NCBI GenBank assembly: GCA_016209425.1
Contig: JACQWA010000428.1
Coordinates: forward strand, 1 to 34,645
Reading direction: 5' to 3'
DNA from: Candidatus Rokuibacteriota bacterium
GTDB lineage: Bacteria > Methylomirabilota > Methylomirabilia > Rokubacteriales > CSP1-6
Length of the DNA: 34,645 nt
The translations under genes and the position numbers were made by a program. Every line of letters starts with the position of its first letter. Position 1 is the stretch's first letter. This document shows, piece after piece, positions 1 through 8,752 of the stretch. The notes beneath the pieces are model-generated. The model searched no databases. It was not told where the DNA came from and saw nothing but the letters and a program-made list of their open reading frames with translations.

Positions 1-1359
1 ATGGGTGCCACCGCCCGCCTTGCCGAGTTCGTCGTGAAGAGCCGCTGGGAGGAGCTGCCCGGGGCGGCCATCGAGCAGGTCAAACGCGCCATCCTGGATA
101 GCGTCGGGGTCATGCTGGCCGGGTCAGCAGAGCCACCGGCCCGCATCGTCCAGCGCGTCGCCGAGGCCGAAGGGGGTGCGCCGCTCTGCACGGTGCTCGG
201 GACACAGATGCGAACCGGAGGGGTGTGGGCCGCGCTGGCCAACGGCACCGCCGGCCACGCGCTGGACTTCGACGACACCAACTTCGCTCTCCTCGGACAC
301 CCCAGCGTGCCCCTGCTCTCCGCCGCTCTGGCGGCCGCAGAACTGGCGCTTGCCGACGGGCGTGCCCTCATCCACGCGTTCCTCCTAGGCTTCGAGGTGG
401 AGACCACGCTGGCCGAGGTGATGAATCCCGCCCACTACGCCCGGGGCTGGCACGCGACCTCCACCCTCGGCACCCTCGGCGCCGCGGCCGCCTCGGCCAA
501 GCTCCTCGGTCTCGATCCTGCCGAGAGCCGACACGCGTTGGCCATCGCGGCGTCGCAAGCGTCGGGGCTCAAAGAGAACTTCGGGACGATGACCAAGCCA
601 TTTCACGCCGGCCATGCGGCGCGCAGCGGTCTCCTCGCCGCGCTGCTCGCCCGCGAGGGCTTCACGGGATCGGCCGTCGCCCTCGAGGGAGCGCAAGGGT
701 ACCTGCGCCTGCTGGGAAGCCAGAGCGAGGAGCCCGCGGCGGCGCTCGAGCGGCTCGGCTCGCCCTGGAAGATCCTCACCACCGGGGTCGCGGTCAAGCC
801 CTATCCATCCTGCGCCTGCACCCATTCGATCATCGCGGCCCTCCTGGAGCTCCGTCAGACCCGTGCGCTTCGCCCTGAGACCGTCGCCGAGGTCACCGTG
901 GGGGTGAATGCCCTCGTCCCGAACATCCTGATCCACCACCAGCCCCGGACCGGCCTCGAGGGGAAGTTCTCGGCGGAGTTCTGCGCGGCGGCGGCGCTCG
1001 TGGACGGGCGCGTCGGCATCGCCACCTTCACCGACGAGCGGACCGCCGATCCCGCCATTCGCAGCCTGATGGGGCGAGTGAAGATGGAGGTGGACCCGAC
1101 CATCGCCGGTGACCTGGAGCACCATGTCTGGTCCCGGGTCAGGGTGAGGCTCGCCGACGGACGCGCGCTGGAGATCCCGCCGCGCGAAGTCTTGGGCCAC
1201 CCGGCCGCGCCCCTCTCCCGGGACGCACTCCTCGCCAAGTTCACCGACTGCGCCAGCCGCGTGCTGGCCGGGGACCGCGTGGAGTCGATGGCCGAGATGC
1301 TCGACGAGCTCGAGGGCTGCCCCGACCTTCGGAGCCTGACCGCGATCCTCCGCCCCTAA
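1..1359 (+). CDS. MmgE/PrpD family protein
   Basis: 452-aa ORF with MmgE/PrpD-like features (GTAGHALDFDDTN, HPSVPLLSAALA, KPFHAGHAARSG, KPYPSCACTHS). Confidence 0.9.
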   Translation: MGATARLAEFVVKSRWEELPGAAIEQVKRAILDSVGVMLAGSAEPPARIVQRVAEAEGGAPLCTVLGTQMRTGGVWAALANGTAGHALDFDDTNFALLGHPSVPLLSAALAAAELALADGRALIHAFLLGFEVETTLAEVMNPAHYARGWHATSTLGTLGAAAASAKLLGLDPAESRHALAIAASQASGLKENFGTMTKPFHAGHAARSGLLAALLAREGFTGSAVALEGAQGYLRLLGSQSEEPAAALERLGSPWKILTTGVAVKPYPSCACTHSIIAALLELRQTRALRPETVAEVTVGVNALVPNILIHHQPRTGLEGKFSAEFCAAAALVDGRVGIATFTDERTADPAIRSLMGRVKMEVDPTIAGDLEHHVWSRVRVRLADGRALEIPPREVLGHPAAPLSRDALLAKFTDCASRVLAGDRVESMAEMLDELEGCPDLRSLTAILRP

Positions 1360-1385
1360 GCGCCTCTGAGCGCCCCCTCACCCTT

Positions 1386-1419
1386 CCCTCTCCCCCAAGG
1401 GGCGAGGGGATTCGCCCCT
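1386..1419. terminator. Hairpin(s) between convergent genes
   Basis: CCCTCTCCCC-CAA-GGGGCGAGGG (1386-1408, one mismatch) and a competing perfect AGGGGCGA-GGGGAT-TCGCCCCT (1398-1419) between convergent PrpD and LivF genes; no U-tract. Confidence 0.45.
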
Positions 1420-2140
1420 AGCCGCCCAGGTAGAGGCGCTTGACTTCGGGATCGGTCAGCAGCAACTGACCGGTCCCTTCAAATCGGTTTTGCCCCAGCT
1501 CGAGGACATAGCCGCGGTCCGCCACCGACAGCGCTTTCGCCGCATTCTGCTCGACTACCATCATCGTGTAGCCCGCCCGCTTCATCTCCACGAGCTTCTC
1601 GAAGATCAGCGTGACAAACTTCGGGGAGAGCCCCAGGGACGGCTCGTCGAGGAGGATGAGCTTGGGCGTCGTCATGAGGGCCCGCGCGATGGCGACCATC
1701 TGCTGCTCCCCTCCTGACATGGTGCCGGCCTTCTGGCGCGTCCGCTCCGCCAGGATCGGAAAGAGGGCGTAGACCCGCTCGAGCGCCTCCCGCACCCGGG
1801 CCGGATCCCGCTCGATGTACCCCCCCATTTCGAGGTTTTCGAGGACCGTCATCTGGGGAAAGACGATCCGGCCCTGAGGGACATACGCCAGGCCCAGCCG
1901 CAGCACCTGATCCGGTCTGAGCCCGGTGATTTCCCGACCGTCGAAGAGGATCCGGCCGGACCTCGGGCGCAGCAAGCCGATGATGGTCTTGAACGCAGTG
2001 GATTTGCCCGCGCCATTGGGGCCGATGACGCTGACCAGCTCCTGCCGCCGCACCTCCAGGCTGACCCCATGGAGGATCTCCAGCTTGCCATAGCCGGCGT
2101 GAATCCCGTCCGCCTGGAGCAGGAGACCGTCAACGGCCAA
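1418..2140 (-). CDS. livF: Branched-chain amino acid ABC transporter ATP-binding protein LivF
   Basis: Walker A GPNGAGKST, signature MSGGEQQMVAIARALM, Walker B LILLDEPSLGL; LivF-type length. Confidence 0.92.
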   Translation of the reverse strand: MAVDGLLLQADGIHAGYGKLEILHGVSLEVRRQELVSVIGPNGAGKSTAFKTIIGLLRPRSGRILFDGREITGLRPDQVLRLGLAYVPQGRIVFPQMTVLENLEMGGYIERDPARVREALERVYALFPILAERTRQKAGTMSGGEQQMVAIARALMTTPKLILLDEPSLGLSPKFVTLIFEKLVEMKRAGYTMMVVEQNAAKALSVADRGYVLELGQNRFEGTGQLLLTDPEVKRLYLGG

Positions 2141-2840
2141 AGTACGCCTCGATCACGCGCTCATCCGTCTGGATGACGCCGGGCGGCCCCTCGGCGATCT
2201 TTTCCCCGTAGTCGAGGACGAAGACTGCCTCGCAGAGCCCCATGACGACCTTCATGTCGTGCTCGACGATCAGGATGGTCTTGCCCTGGTCCCGGAGCCG
2301 GGCGATGGCCGCCAGCAGTTCGTTCAGGAGGGTGCGGTTCACGCCCGCGGCGGGCTCGTCCAGGAGGATCAGCTCCGGGTCCGTCATCAGGACGCGGATG
2401 AACTCGAGGAGCTTCTGCTGGCCGTAGGAGAGGTTCCCCGCGTACTCATGCTGGAGGCGCTCCAGCGTCACGAACTTGAGTAGCTCCTGAGCCTTGCGCC
2501 GAGCCGTCTCGAACGGCTCCCGCGTGACCACGAGGAGATTCTCCAGGGCGGTGAGCTCGGGAAAGACCCGGATGATCTGGAAGGTCCGCCCGATCCCGCG
2601 CCGGGCCACCTGGTGGGGCTTGAGGCCGTCGATGCGCTCGCCCTTGAAGCGGATCTCCCCTTCGTCGCGCGGCTCGATGCCAGTGACGCAGTTGAACAGG
2701 GTCGTCTTGCCCGAGCCGTTGGGGCCGATGAGGCCGTAGATCTTCCCGGGGGTGAGGGCGAGCGAGCAGCGGTTGACCGCGGTCACCCCGCCGAAGCGTT
2801 TGGTGACGTCCCGGATGTCGAGGATGGATGCGTCCGGCAT
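2130..2840 (-). CDS. livG: Branched-chain amino acid ABC transporter ATP-binding protein LivG
   Basis: GPNGSGKTT, LSYGQQKLLEFIRVL, LILLDEPAAGVN; likely start MPDASILDIRDVTKRFGG inside the longer ORF 2130..3017. Confidence 0.9.
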   Translation of the reverse strand: MPDASILDIRDVTKRFGGVTAVNRCSLALTPGKIYGLIGPNGSGKTTLFNCVTGIEPRDEGEIRFKGERIDGLKPHQVARRGIGRTFQIIRVFPELTALENLLVVTREPFETARRKAQELLKFVTLERLQHEYAGNLSYGQQKLLEFIRVLMTDPELILLDEPAAGVNRTLLNELLAAIARLRDQGKTILIVEHDMKVVMGLCEAVFVLDYGEKIAEGPPGVIQTDERVIEAYFGR

Positions 2841-2841
2841 T

Positions 2842-3768
2842 TCAAATCGTTCGCGGAAGACGGTAGCGCTCCTGCAACACCCCCAGGATCCCCCTGGGCA
2901 TGAGGAGCACCACGCCGACGATGAGGGCCCCGAAGATGGCCTGGTGGACGAAAAGGAAGCGGGCCCACACCAGTTCCTGGAACACGGACAGCAGCCCCGC
3001 CCCCAGGACGGGCCCAAAGACCGTCCCCTTTCCGCCGAACAGGCACATGATGATCATCGTGATGGTGGTGAGGAGGGGGAACACGCTCAGCGGCTCCACA
3101 TGGCTGGCGTACCAGGCGTAGAACCCCCCCACGATCCCCGGGAACACGGCGGAGAGGAGGAAGGCGTAGAGCTTCAGGCGCGCGGTGTTGATCCCCATGA
3201 CCTCGGCGGCCATCTCGTCCTCGCGGATCGAGAGCAGGCGGAGGCCGAACTGGCAGGTGATGATCCGATAGGTCAGGAGCGTCACGGCCATGGCAACGGC
3301 ACCCATCGCATAGTAGACCGGCACGATCGAGAGAATGGGCGGCAGGGAGACGCCGGACCCGCCCCCGGTAAAGCCCTCGAAGTAGGAGACCAGGGCGCGC
3401 ACCACCTCATTGAGCCCGAGCATGGCGATGGCGAAGTAAGGGCCCTTCAGCCGGAGGCAAGGGTAGCCGATGACAAGCGCCAGAGCCGCGGCCGGGAGGC
3501 TCCCAGCCAGGCCGGCCAGCAACCAGTGCCAGCCGGCCTTGGTGATGAGGAGGGCCCCGGTGTAGGCTCCGACGCCGAAGAAGGCCACGTGGCCGAAGGA
3601 GACGTAGCCGGTGAAGCCGGAGATGAGATTCCAGCTCCCCGCCAGAGCCATCCACATGAAGACCTGGATACTGAAGCTGACGACATAGCCAGAGCCAAAG
3701 AACGGCAGGACGGCCAGGCCCGCGAGGATGACAAGGAGGAGCGAAAGGGCTCCCACCATCGGGCTCAC
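2842..3768 (-). CDS. livM: Branched-chain amino acid ABC transporter permease LivM
   Basis: Hydrophobic 308-aa protein with the LivM motif GYVSFGHVAFFGVGAYTGALL. Confidence 0.9.
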   Translation of the reverse strand: MSPMVGALSLLLVILAGLAVLPFFGSGYVVSFSIQVFMWMALAGSWNLISGFTGYVSFGHVAFFGVGAYTGALLITKAGWHWLLAGLAGSLPAAALALVIGYPCLRLKGPYFAIAMLGLNEVVRALVSYFEGFTGGGSGVSLPPILSIVPVYYAMGAVAMAVTLLTYRIITCQFGLRLLSIREDEMAAEVMGINTARLKLYAFLLSAVFPGIVGGFYAWYASHVEPLSVFPLLTTITMIIMCLFGGKGTVFGPVLGAGLLSVFQELVWARFLFVHQAIFGALIVGVVLLMPRGILGVLQERYRLPRTI

Positions 3769-4643
3769 GCGCGCCCTCCCAAGAGCCCGGTGGGACGGAC
3801 CAGCAGGACGATCACCAGGAGGATGTAGGCGATCACCTCGCTAAGCTGGGCGGTGAGGAACAGGGAGGCCAGCCCCTCCACGAGCCCGAGCAGCAGGCCG
3901 CCGAAAAACGCCCCGGGGTAGTTCCCCGCCCCGCCGAGCACGATCACCAGGAACGACTTGAACACGTAGACCTGCCCCATCTCCGGATAGACGGCGAACA
4001 TGACGGACACGAGGCTGCCGCCGGCACCGGCCAGCGCCGCTCCCAGGCCGAAGGTGATGAGGTCGATCCGGCGCACGTTGATCCCGCAGACCTGGGCGAC
4101 GTCCCGGTGCTGGGAGGTGGCCCGGATGGCCTTGCCGGTCTTGGTCCTGTGGAGGAAGACAAAGGCCAGCCCTGTGAGCGCGAGGGCGACGCAGAAGCTG
4201 ACGAGGCGGGGTTTGGAGAGGGCGATGGGCCCCAGGAGGAAGGAGCCGGTCAGAAACTCCACCGAGCGATAATCGGCGCTCCAGGCCAGCATGGCGACGT
4301 TGGCGATGAAGATCGAGATCCCGAAGGTGAGGAGCAGCGACGACAGCTCGGGGGCGTTCACCACCCGGTGGACGAAGAGCTTCTGGAGGATCGCCCCGAC
4401 CACGAAGAGAATCGGAATGGAGACGACGAGAGAGACAAACGGGTTCATCCCGGCGAGGGCGAAGAGCCAGTAGGTCGTATAGGCGCCGAGCATGAGGAGG
4501 GTCCCGTGGGCGATGTTGATGACCCGCATGACGCCGAAGATGAGGGAGAGGCCCAGGGCCACCAGGGCGTACAGACCGCCGGCCAGCAGGCCGGACACGA
4601 CCAGCTGGAAGAGCATGGTCCCCGTGATCTGGACCGACGTCAT
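3765..4643 (-). CDS. livH: Branched-chain amino acid ABC transporter permease LivH
   Basis: GLYALVALGLSLIFGVMRVINIAHGTLLMLGAY; likely start MTSVQITG; 4-bp overlap with livM. Confidence 0.9.
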   Translation of the reverse strand: MTSVQITGTMLFQLVVSGLLAGGLYALVALGLSLIFGVMRVINIAHGTLLMLGAYTTYWLFALAGMNPFVSLVVSIPILFVVGAILQKLFVHRVVNAPELSSLLLTFGISIFIANVAMLAWSADYRSVEFLTGSFLLGPIALSKPRLVSFCVALALTGLAFVFLHRTKTGKAIRATSQHRDVAQVCGINVRRIDLITFGLGAALAGAGGSLVSVMFAVYPEMGQVYVFKSFLVIVLGGAGNYPGAFFGGLLLGLVEGLASLFLTAQLSEVIAYILLVIVLLVRPTGLLGGRA

Positions 4644-4669
4644 CGCGCGCCGGAGATCAGAGACATGAA

Positions 4670-4701
4670 GAGGGGGTCTCCTCGCACCAGGAGACCCCCT
4701 C
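4670..4701 (-). promoter_or_regulatory. Intercistronic stem-loop between binding-protein gene and livH
   Basis: Perfect 12-bp arms GAGGGGGTCTCC-TCGCACCA-GGAGACCCCCTC. Confidence 0.75.
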
Positions 4702-4726
4702 AAGGGCTAGAGGCGACGCCTGCCCA

Positions 4727-5899
4727 TTACCTGCGCTGCCAGGGCGGGGTGGGATAGAGCGGCTTCCCTTCAGCCACGGCGGCGGGCCAGACCGTTACCT
4801 TCTTGCCGTCCTGCCACTGGTGGAGGACCATCTTGTGGGCGATCTGGAAGCCCCGCTCATCCACCTGGTAATCGCCAAAGGCGGTGGACACCTTCAGCTT
4901 CAAGAGCTGCTCCCGGAGCTTGTCCGAGTCCAGAGAGTTGGCCCGTCTGACGGCCTCGGCGTAGATCTGGCACCCACCATAGGCGGCCGCCGAGTGGTAC
5001 ACGGGCTCCCGATTCCACATCTTCTCGTAGTTCGCCACAAACTCCTTGATACCGGGATAGGGGAGGCTTTTCTCCCACTGGCTCGACCCATACACGAACT
5101 CGGCGGTCTTCCCGAGGAGCTGATAGAACTCCGGCAGGTCGCCTCCCACCGTGACCCCGTACATCCGGGGATTGACGTCCAGCTCCTTCATCTGCCGCGT
5201 CGTGGCCACCGCGTCGTCGAAGTAGGAGCCCGCCGCGATCACGTCGGGGTTCAGCGACTTGATCTTGATCAGAAGGGCGGAGAAGTCGGTGGTCCCCTTC
5301 GGATAGGCCTCGTGGAAGACCACCTGCACCCCCTTCTTCTTGGCCAGCTCGATGGTGCCCTTCGCTGCGGCCTTGGAGAAGAGGGTGTCCTCGTTGATCA
5401 CCGCGATGGTCTTGAGGCCACGCTCGACGGCCAGATCGACCAGCCCCTCCAGGTAGACCTCCGCCGGGGAGATGGTCATGACGAGGTACTTGAAGCCCCG
5501 CTCCCAGATCGACGTGGTCGCGGCCAGGGTGGCCATCATCAACTTCTTGTACTTCTCACTCACCGTCGAGGCGGCATTCGTAACGGGGCTGGAGTAGGGC
5601 CCCAGAACCAGCTCCACCTTGTCCTCGGTGATGAGCTTTTCGTAGAGCTTGATGGCCGTGGGCGGCTCCGACTTGTCGTCGTAGATGATGAACCGAACCT
5701 TGCGCCCGAGAAGCCCGCCCTTGTCATTGATCTCCTTCTCGCAGAGGAGGTACCCCTCCTGCGTGTACTTCCCCGGCTTGGCGTAGGTTCCGGTCAACGA
5801 GATCGACGCCCCGACCTTGAGCTCCTGAGCCGCCGGCGACGTCGCCAACCCGGCAACCATCGCCGCGACCAGGAGGGCCCCGAACCAATGTCTTTTCAT
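4727..5899 (-). CDS. ABC transporter substrate-binding protein (LivK/amide-urea type)
   Basis: Signal peptide MKRHWFGALLVAAMVAGLATSPAAQ then LKVGASISLTGTYAKPGKYTQEGY; SD GGAGG upstream of the start. Confidence 0.9.
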   Translation of the reverse strand: MKRHWFGALLVAAMVAGLATSPAAQELKVGASISLTGTYAKPGKYTQEGYLLCEKEINDKGGLLGRKVRFIIYDDKSEPPTAIKLYEKLITEDKVELVLGPYSSPVTNAASTVSEKYKKLMMATLAATTSIWERGFKYLVMTISPAEVYLEGLVDLAVERGLKTIAVINEDTLFSKAAAKGTIELAKKKGVQVVFHEAYPKGTTDFSALLIKIKSLNPDVIAAGSYFDDAVATTRQMKELDVNPRMYGVTVGGDLPEFYQLLGKTAEFVYGSSQWEKSLPYPGIKEFVANYEKMWNREPVYHSAAAYGGCQIYAEAVRRANSLDSDKLREQLLKLKVSTAFGDYQVDERGFQIAHKMVLHQWQDGKKVTVWPAAVAEGKPLYPTPPWQRR

Positions 5900-5942
5900 G
5901 TTGTTCCTCCCCGCGTACGGAATGGATCGCACGCGCAGCACC

Positions 5943-5971
5943 AAATACCAGATTTGACGGGCAAGTGTCAA
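5943..5971 (-). promoter_or_regulatory. Sigma70-like promoter for the substrate-binding protein gene
   Basis: On minus strand: TTGACA-N17-GTATTT, about 45 nt upstream of the proposed ATG. Confidence 0.5.
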
Positions 5972-5976
5972 GACTA

Positions 5977-7275
5977 TCACGATGCCTGCCCCGTCGCCGT
6001 CGGGTCAAGCTCGCGCGTGCCAGGCAGCGGACCGGTCGCCGTCCAGTAACGCGTGCCCGCCACGATGAGCGTCTCGGCTGGAAACCGCGTCAGGATCTCG
6101 TGCCCGGTCTCGGTGACAAGAATCTCCTCTTCGATCCGAGCCGCCGACCAGCCGTCCGACGCGGGCCAGAAGTTCTCGAGCGCGAAGACCATGCCGGGCT
6201 CAAGCGTGACGGGATGGTCCAGCGACACGAGGCGGCTGATCACGGGCTGCTCCCAGATCGAGAGCCCGACGCCATGCCCGTACTGGAGGCCGAAGCAGGC
6301 TTCTTCGTCGGGAAACCCGAACTCCTGAGCGCGCGGCCAGTTCGCCGCGATATCCGCCGTGGTGATGCCCGGCTTCACGAGCGCGATGGCCTGGTCAAGT
6401 AGATCGCGGCACCGCTTGTACGCGTCCACCATGGCCTGCGACGCGCTGCCAACCGCGAACGTCCGATAGTAGCAGGTGCGGTACCCCATGTAGGAATGGA
6501 GGATGTCGAAGTACGCCGGATCGCCCGGCCGCAGGGCCCGATCGGAAAACACATGTGGGTGCGGGTTACAGCGCTCGCCCGCGATCGCATTCACGGCCTC
6601 CACGTCCTCCGAGCCCAGGTCGTACAGCGTCTTCGCCGCGATCCCCACCAGCTCGTTCTCGCGGATACCAGGGCGAAGCGCACGGTAGAGGTCCTCATAG
6701 GCGGCGTCCACCATCATGGCTGCCGTGTTTAGGAGGACGATTTCGTCGCGCGTTTTGATGCGGCGTGCGGCCTGCATGAGTTGCTGGCCGTCCACGACGG
6801 CCAGCCCCTCCCGCTGGAGCGCCGAGAGGATCGGCAACTCGATGACGTCGACACCCAGCGGCGCGTTGTGCACGCCGCGCGCCTCAAGCTCGCGCTTGAT
6901 CTTCCGCGCCAGGTCCTCCGCCCGCCCCATCTCGGGGGTCATCGCCCCCCGGAGCAGGGAGATGCCCGCGCGCGACCGCTCGCCCAGCCACGGACAGTAG
7001 AGCTGGTGGTGCCTGGCTGCCGAGCCGAAGTCCCACATGATGGGCTGGTCGCCACGCGGCAGCAGCGCGAAGCGGGAAAGCTTGTCTCGCGCCCACTCGC
7101 CGATCGTGGTGTTGGTGACGTAGCGGATGTTGTACATGTCGAAGCAGAGCAGGCCGCCCAGCTCCGACCGCTCGAGCTCGGCCTTCACCCGCGCGAGCCG
7201 ATCACGCCGGAGGCGCTCGAAGTTCACCCGCTCCTCCCAGTCCACGGCCATCGTCCCGTACGTCGGTAGCGCCAT
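5977..7275 (-). CDS. M24 (pita-bread fold) peptidase/creatinase-superfamily protein
   Basis: GDPAYFDILHSYMGYRTCYYRTFAVG, QYGHGVGLSIWEQP, LEPGMVFALEN, ARIEEEILVTETG; likely start MALPTYGTMAVDWEERV. Confidence 0.85.
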   Translation of the reverse strand: MALPTYGTMAVDWEERVNFERLRRDRLARVKAELERSELGGLLCFDMYNIRYVTNTTIGEWARDKLSRFALLPRGDQPIMWDFGSAARHHQLYCPWLGERSRAGISLLRGAMTPEMGRAEDLARKIKRELEARGVHNAPLGVDVIELPILSALQREGLAVVDGQQLMQAARRIKTRDEIVLLNTAAMMVDAAYEDLYRALRPGIRENELVGIAAKTLYDLGSEDVEAVNAIAGERCNPHPHVFSDRALRPGDPAYFDILHSYMGYRTCYYRTFAVGSASQAMVDAYKRCRDLLDQAIALVKPGITTADIAANWPRAQEFGFPDEEACFGLQYGHGVGLSIWEQPVISRLVSLDHPVTLEPGMVFALENFWPASDGWSAARIEEEILVTETGHEILTRFPAETLIVAGTRYWTATGPLPGTRELDPTATGQAS

Positions 7276-8180
7276 CACGCACCTCCCGTCGACTTCGCGC
7301 TCCCTGAGAGCCCGCTCATCCCCGCGAGGACGTCGAACACAACGGCGAAATCCCACGAAGCCAGGCCAAACCCCCGAGCTGCGGTCAGCATCTCGTGCGC
7401 GAGGGCCGTGCCCGGCAACGGGACCCCAACGGCGCGGCCCAGCTCGAGCGCCAGCTGAAGGTCCTTTTGCATCATGCCCACATTGAACCAGGCTTCCTGC
7501 GGCATCTCCAGCACGAACGGCCCGCGATACTTCAACATCGGCGAGGCCATGACGCTCTTGAGGAGCGCCTCCACCGCGCGCTCGCGGCCGATGCCCGCCT
7601 TCTCGGCCAGCAGGACGGCTTCGCTGAACGCCAGCATCTGGACCGCCAGGCCCAGATTCGTGGCGATCTTCATCGTCGCCGCGAGCCCAAGCGGACCCAC
7701 GTGCGTGATCGTCGGCCCGATCGCCCGCAGGCAGGGGCGCACCCCCTCAAGCACGGCGGCATCACCGCCAACCATGATCGAGAGCTGGCCTTGCTCCAGC
7801 GTGGCCACGCTTCCGGAGACGGGCGCGTCGAGCATCGCCGCCCCCGCCGCCGCCGCGCGCTCACCAAGCTCGCGGATCGCGCCCGGGCTGACCGTGCTCA
7901 TCTCCACCCATGTCGCCCCGGGGCGCAGGCCGGCGATGATCCCGTCCGCACCGAGCGCCACCGCGCGTAGCGCCGCCGTGTCGGCCACCATGCTGAAGAC
8001 CACGTCGCAACGCTCCGCGACCGCACGGGGCGACTCCGCCAGGCCCATCCCGGCAGCCGCGAGCCTCAGGGCTTTGGCGCGAGTCCGGTTGTAGCCCACG
8101 ACGCTGTAGCCGGCGTCGAGCAGGCGCTGGACCATCCGACTGCCCATGGAACCAAGGCCGACGAAGCCGACGGTCGCCAT
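7275..8180 (-). CDS. NAD(P)-dependent 3-hydroxyisobutyrate dehydrogenase-family oxidoreductase
   Basis: VGFVGLGSMGSRMVQRLLDAGYSVVGYNRT Rossmann motif, DAPVSGSVATLEQGQLSIMVGG, conserved Lys in ATMKIATNL. Confidence 0.9.
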   Translation of the reverse strand: MATVGFVGLGSMGSRMVQRLLDAGYSVVGYNRTRAKALRLAAAGMGLAESPRAVAERCDVVFSMVADTAALRAVALGADGIIAGLRPGATWVEMSTVSPGAIRELGERAAAAGAAMLDAPVSGSVATLEQGQLSIMVGGDAAVLEGVRPCLRAIGPTITHVGPLGLAATMKIATNLGLAVQMLAFSEAVLLAEKAGIGRERAVEALLKSVMASPMLKYRGPFVLEMPQEAWFNVGMMQKDLQLALELGRAVGVPLPGTALAHEMLTAARGFGLASWDFAVVFDVLAGMSGLSGSAKSTGGA

Positions 8181-8611
8181 CAGGCGTCGTCGGCCACCGC
8201 AATGGCGCTGATCTCGAGTTTGCAGCGCGGATGCGTCGCCAGGCGCGAGACCTCGACGGTCGTCGTCGTCGGCCGGTGACCACCGAGATACGAGGCCCAG
8301 ACGCGATTGAGCTCGTCCTGTTCCGCGACATCCGTGAGATAGCGCGTCGCCGAGACGACATCGGAGAGCGTGCAGCCTGCGGCCTCGAGCGTCTTCTTGA
8401 GATTCTCCATCGTGAGCACTGCCTGCTCATGCATGCCGGCGGGCAGGTCGAACTCCTCCTCGCGGTGCGGGTGGCTATGGTAGACCGCCGCAGCCGTCAC
8501 GCCCGAGAGGAAGACCAGCCGGCCCCGGCGCACGACAATCCCCGGGGCATATGGCATCACCACGTCCGTTCGACGGTCGGAGTGGTGGACAATCGAGATG
8601 TCCTTCGCCAT
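8180..8611 (-). CDS. RidA/YjgF/UK114 family protein
   Basis: YAPGIVVRRGRLVFLSGVTA...TMENLKKTLEAAGCTLSDVVSATRYLTD...KLEISAIAV; likely start MAKDISIVHHSD. Confidence 0.85.
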   Translation of the reverse strand: MAKDISIVHHSDRRTDVVMPYAPGIVVRRGRLVFLSGVTAAAVYHSHPHREEEFDLPAGMHEQAVLTMENLKKTLEAAGCTLSDVVSATRYLTDVAEQDELNRVWASYLGGHRPTTTTVEVSRLATHPRCKLEISAIAVADDA

Positions 8612-8717
8612 GGGTGTTAGAGCGGCAGGAGCGCCGAAACCTGGCCGAACGCTACCAGGAGGGAAGCGCATGTGTCAAGGCAAACATATCAGCCAAGATC
8701 GGGAAGCGCCCGACGGC

Positions 8718-8746
8718 TTGACACCGCGCGGAAGCCTCTCTAGACT
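8718..8746 (+). promoter_or_regulatory. Sigma70-like promoter of CoA-transferase gene
   Basis: TTGACA (8718-8723)-N17-TAGACT (8741-8746); GTG start at 8753. Confidence 0.6.
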
Positions 8747-8752
8747 GCCCGC

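Noticed and set aside
2752-3828. 358-aa plus-strand ORF opposite LivM
   Set aside because: Charged low-complexity translation antisense to a clear LivM permease.
4820-6049. 409-aa plus-strand ORF opposite the substrate-binding protein
   Set aside because: Antisense shadow; the minus strand encodes a signal-peptide-bearing binding protein.
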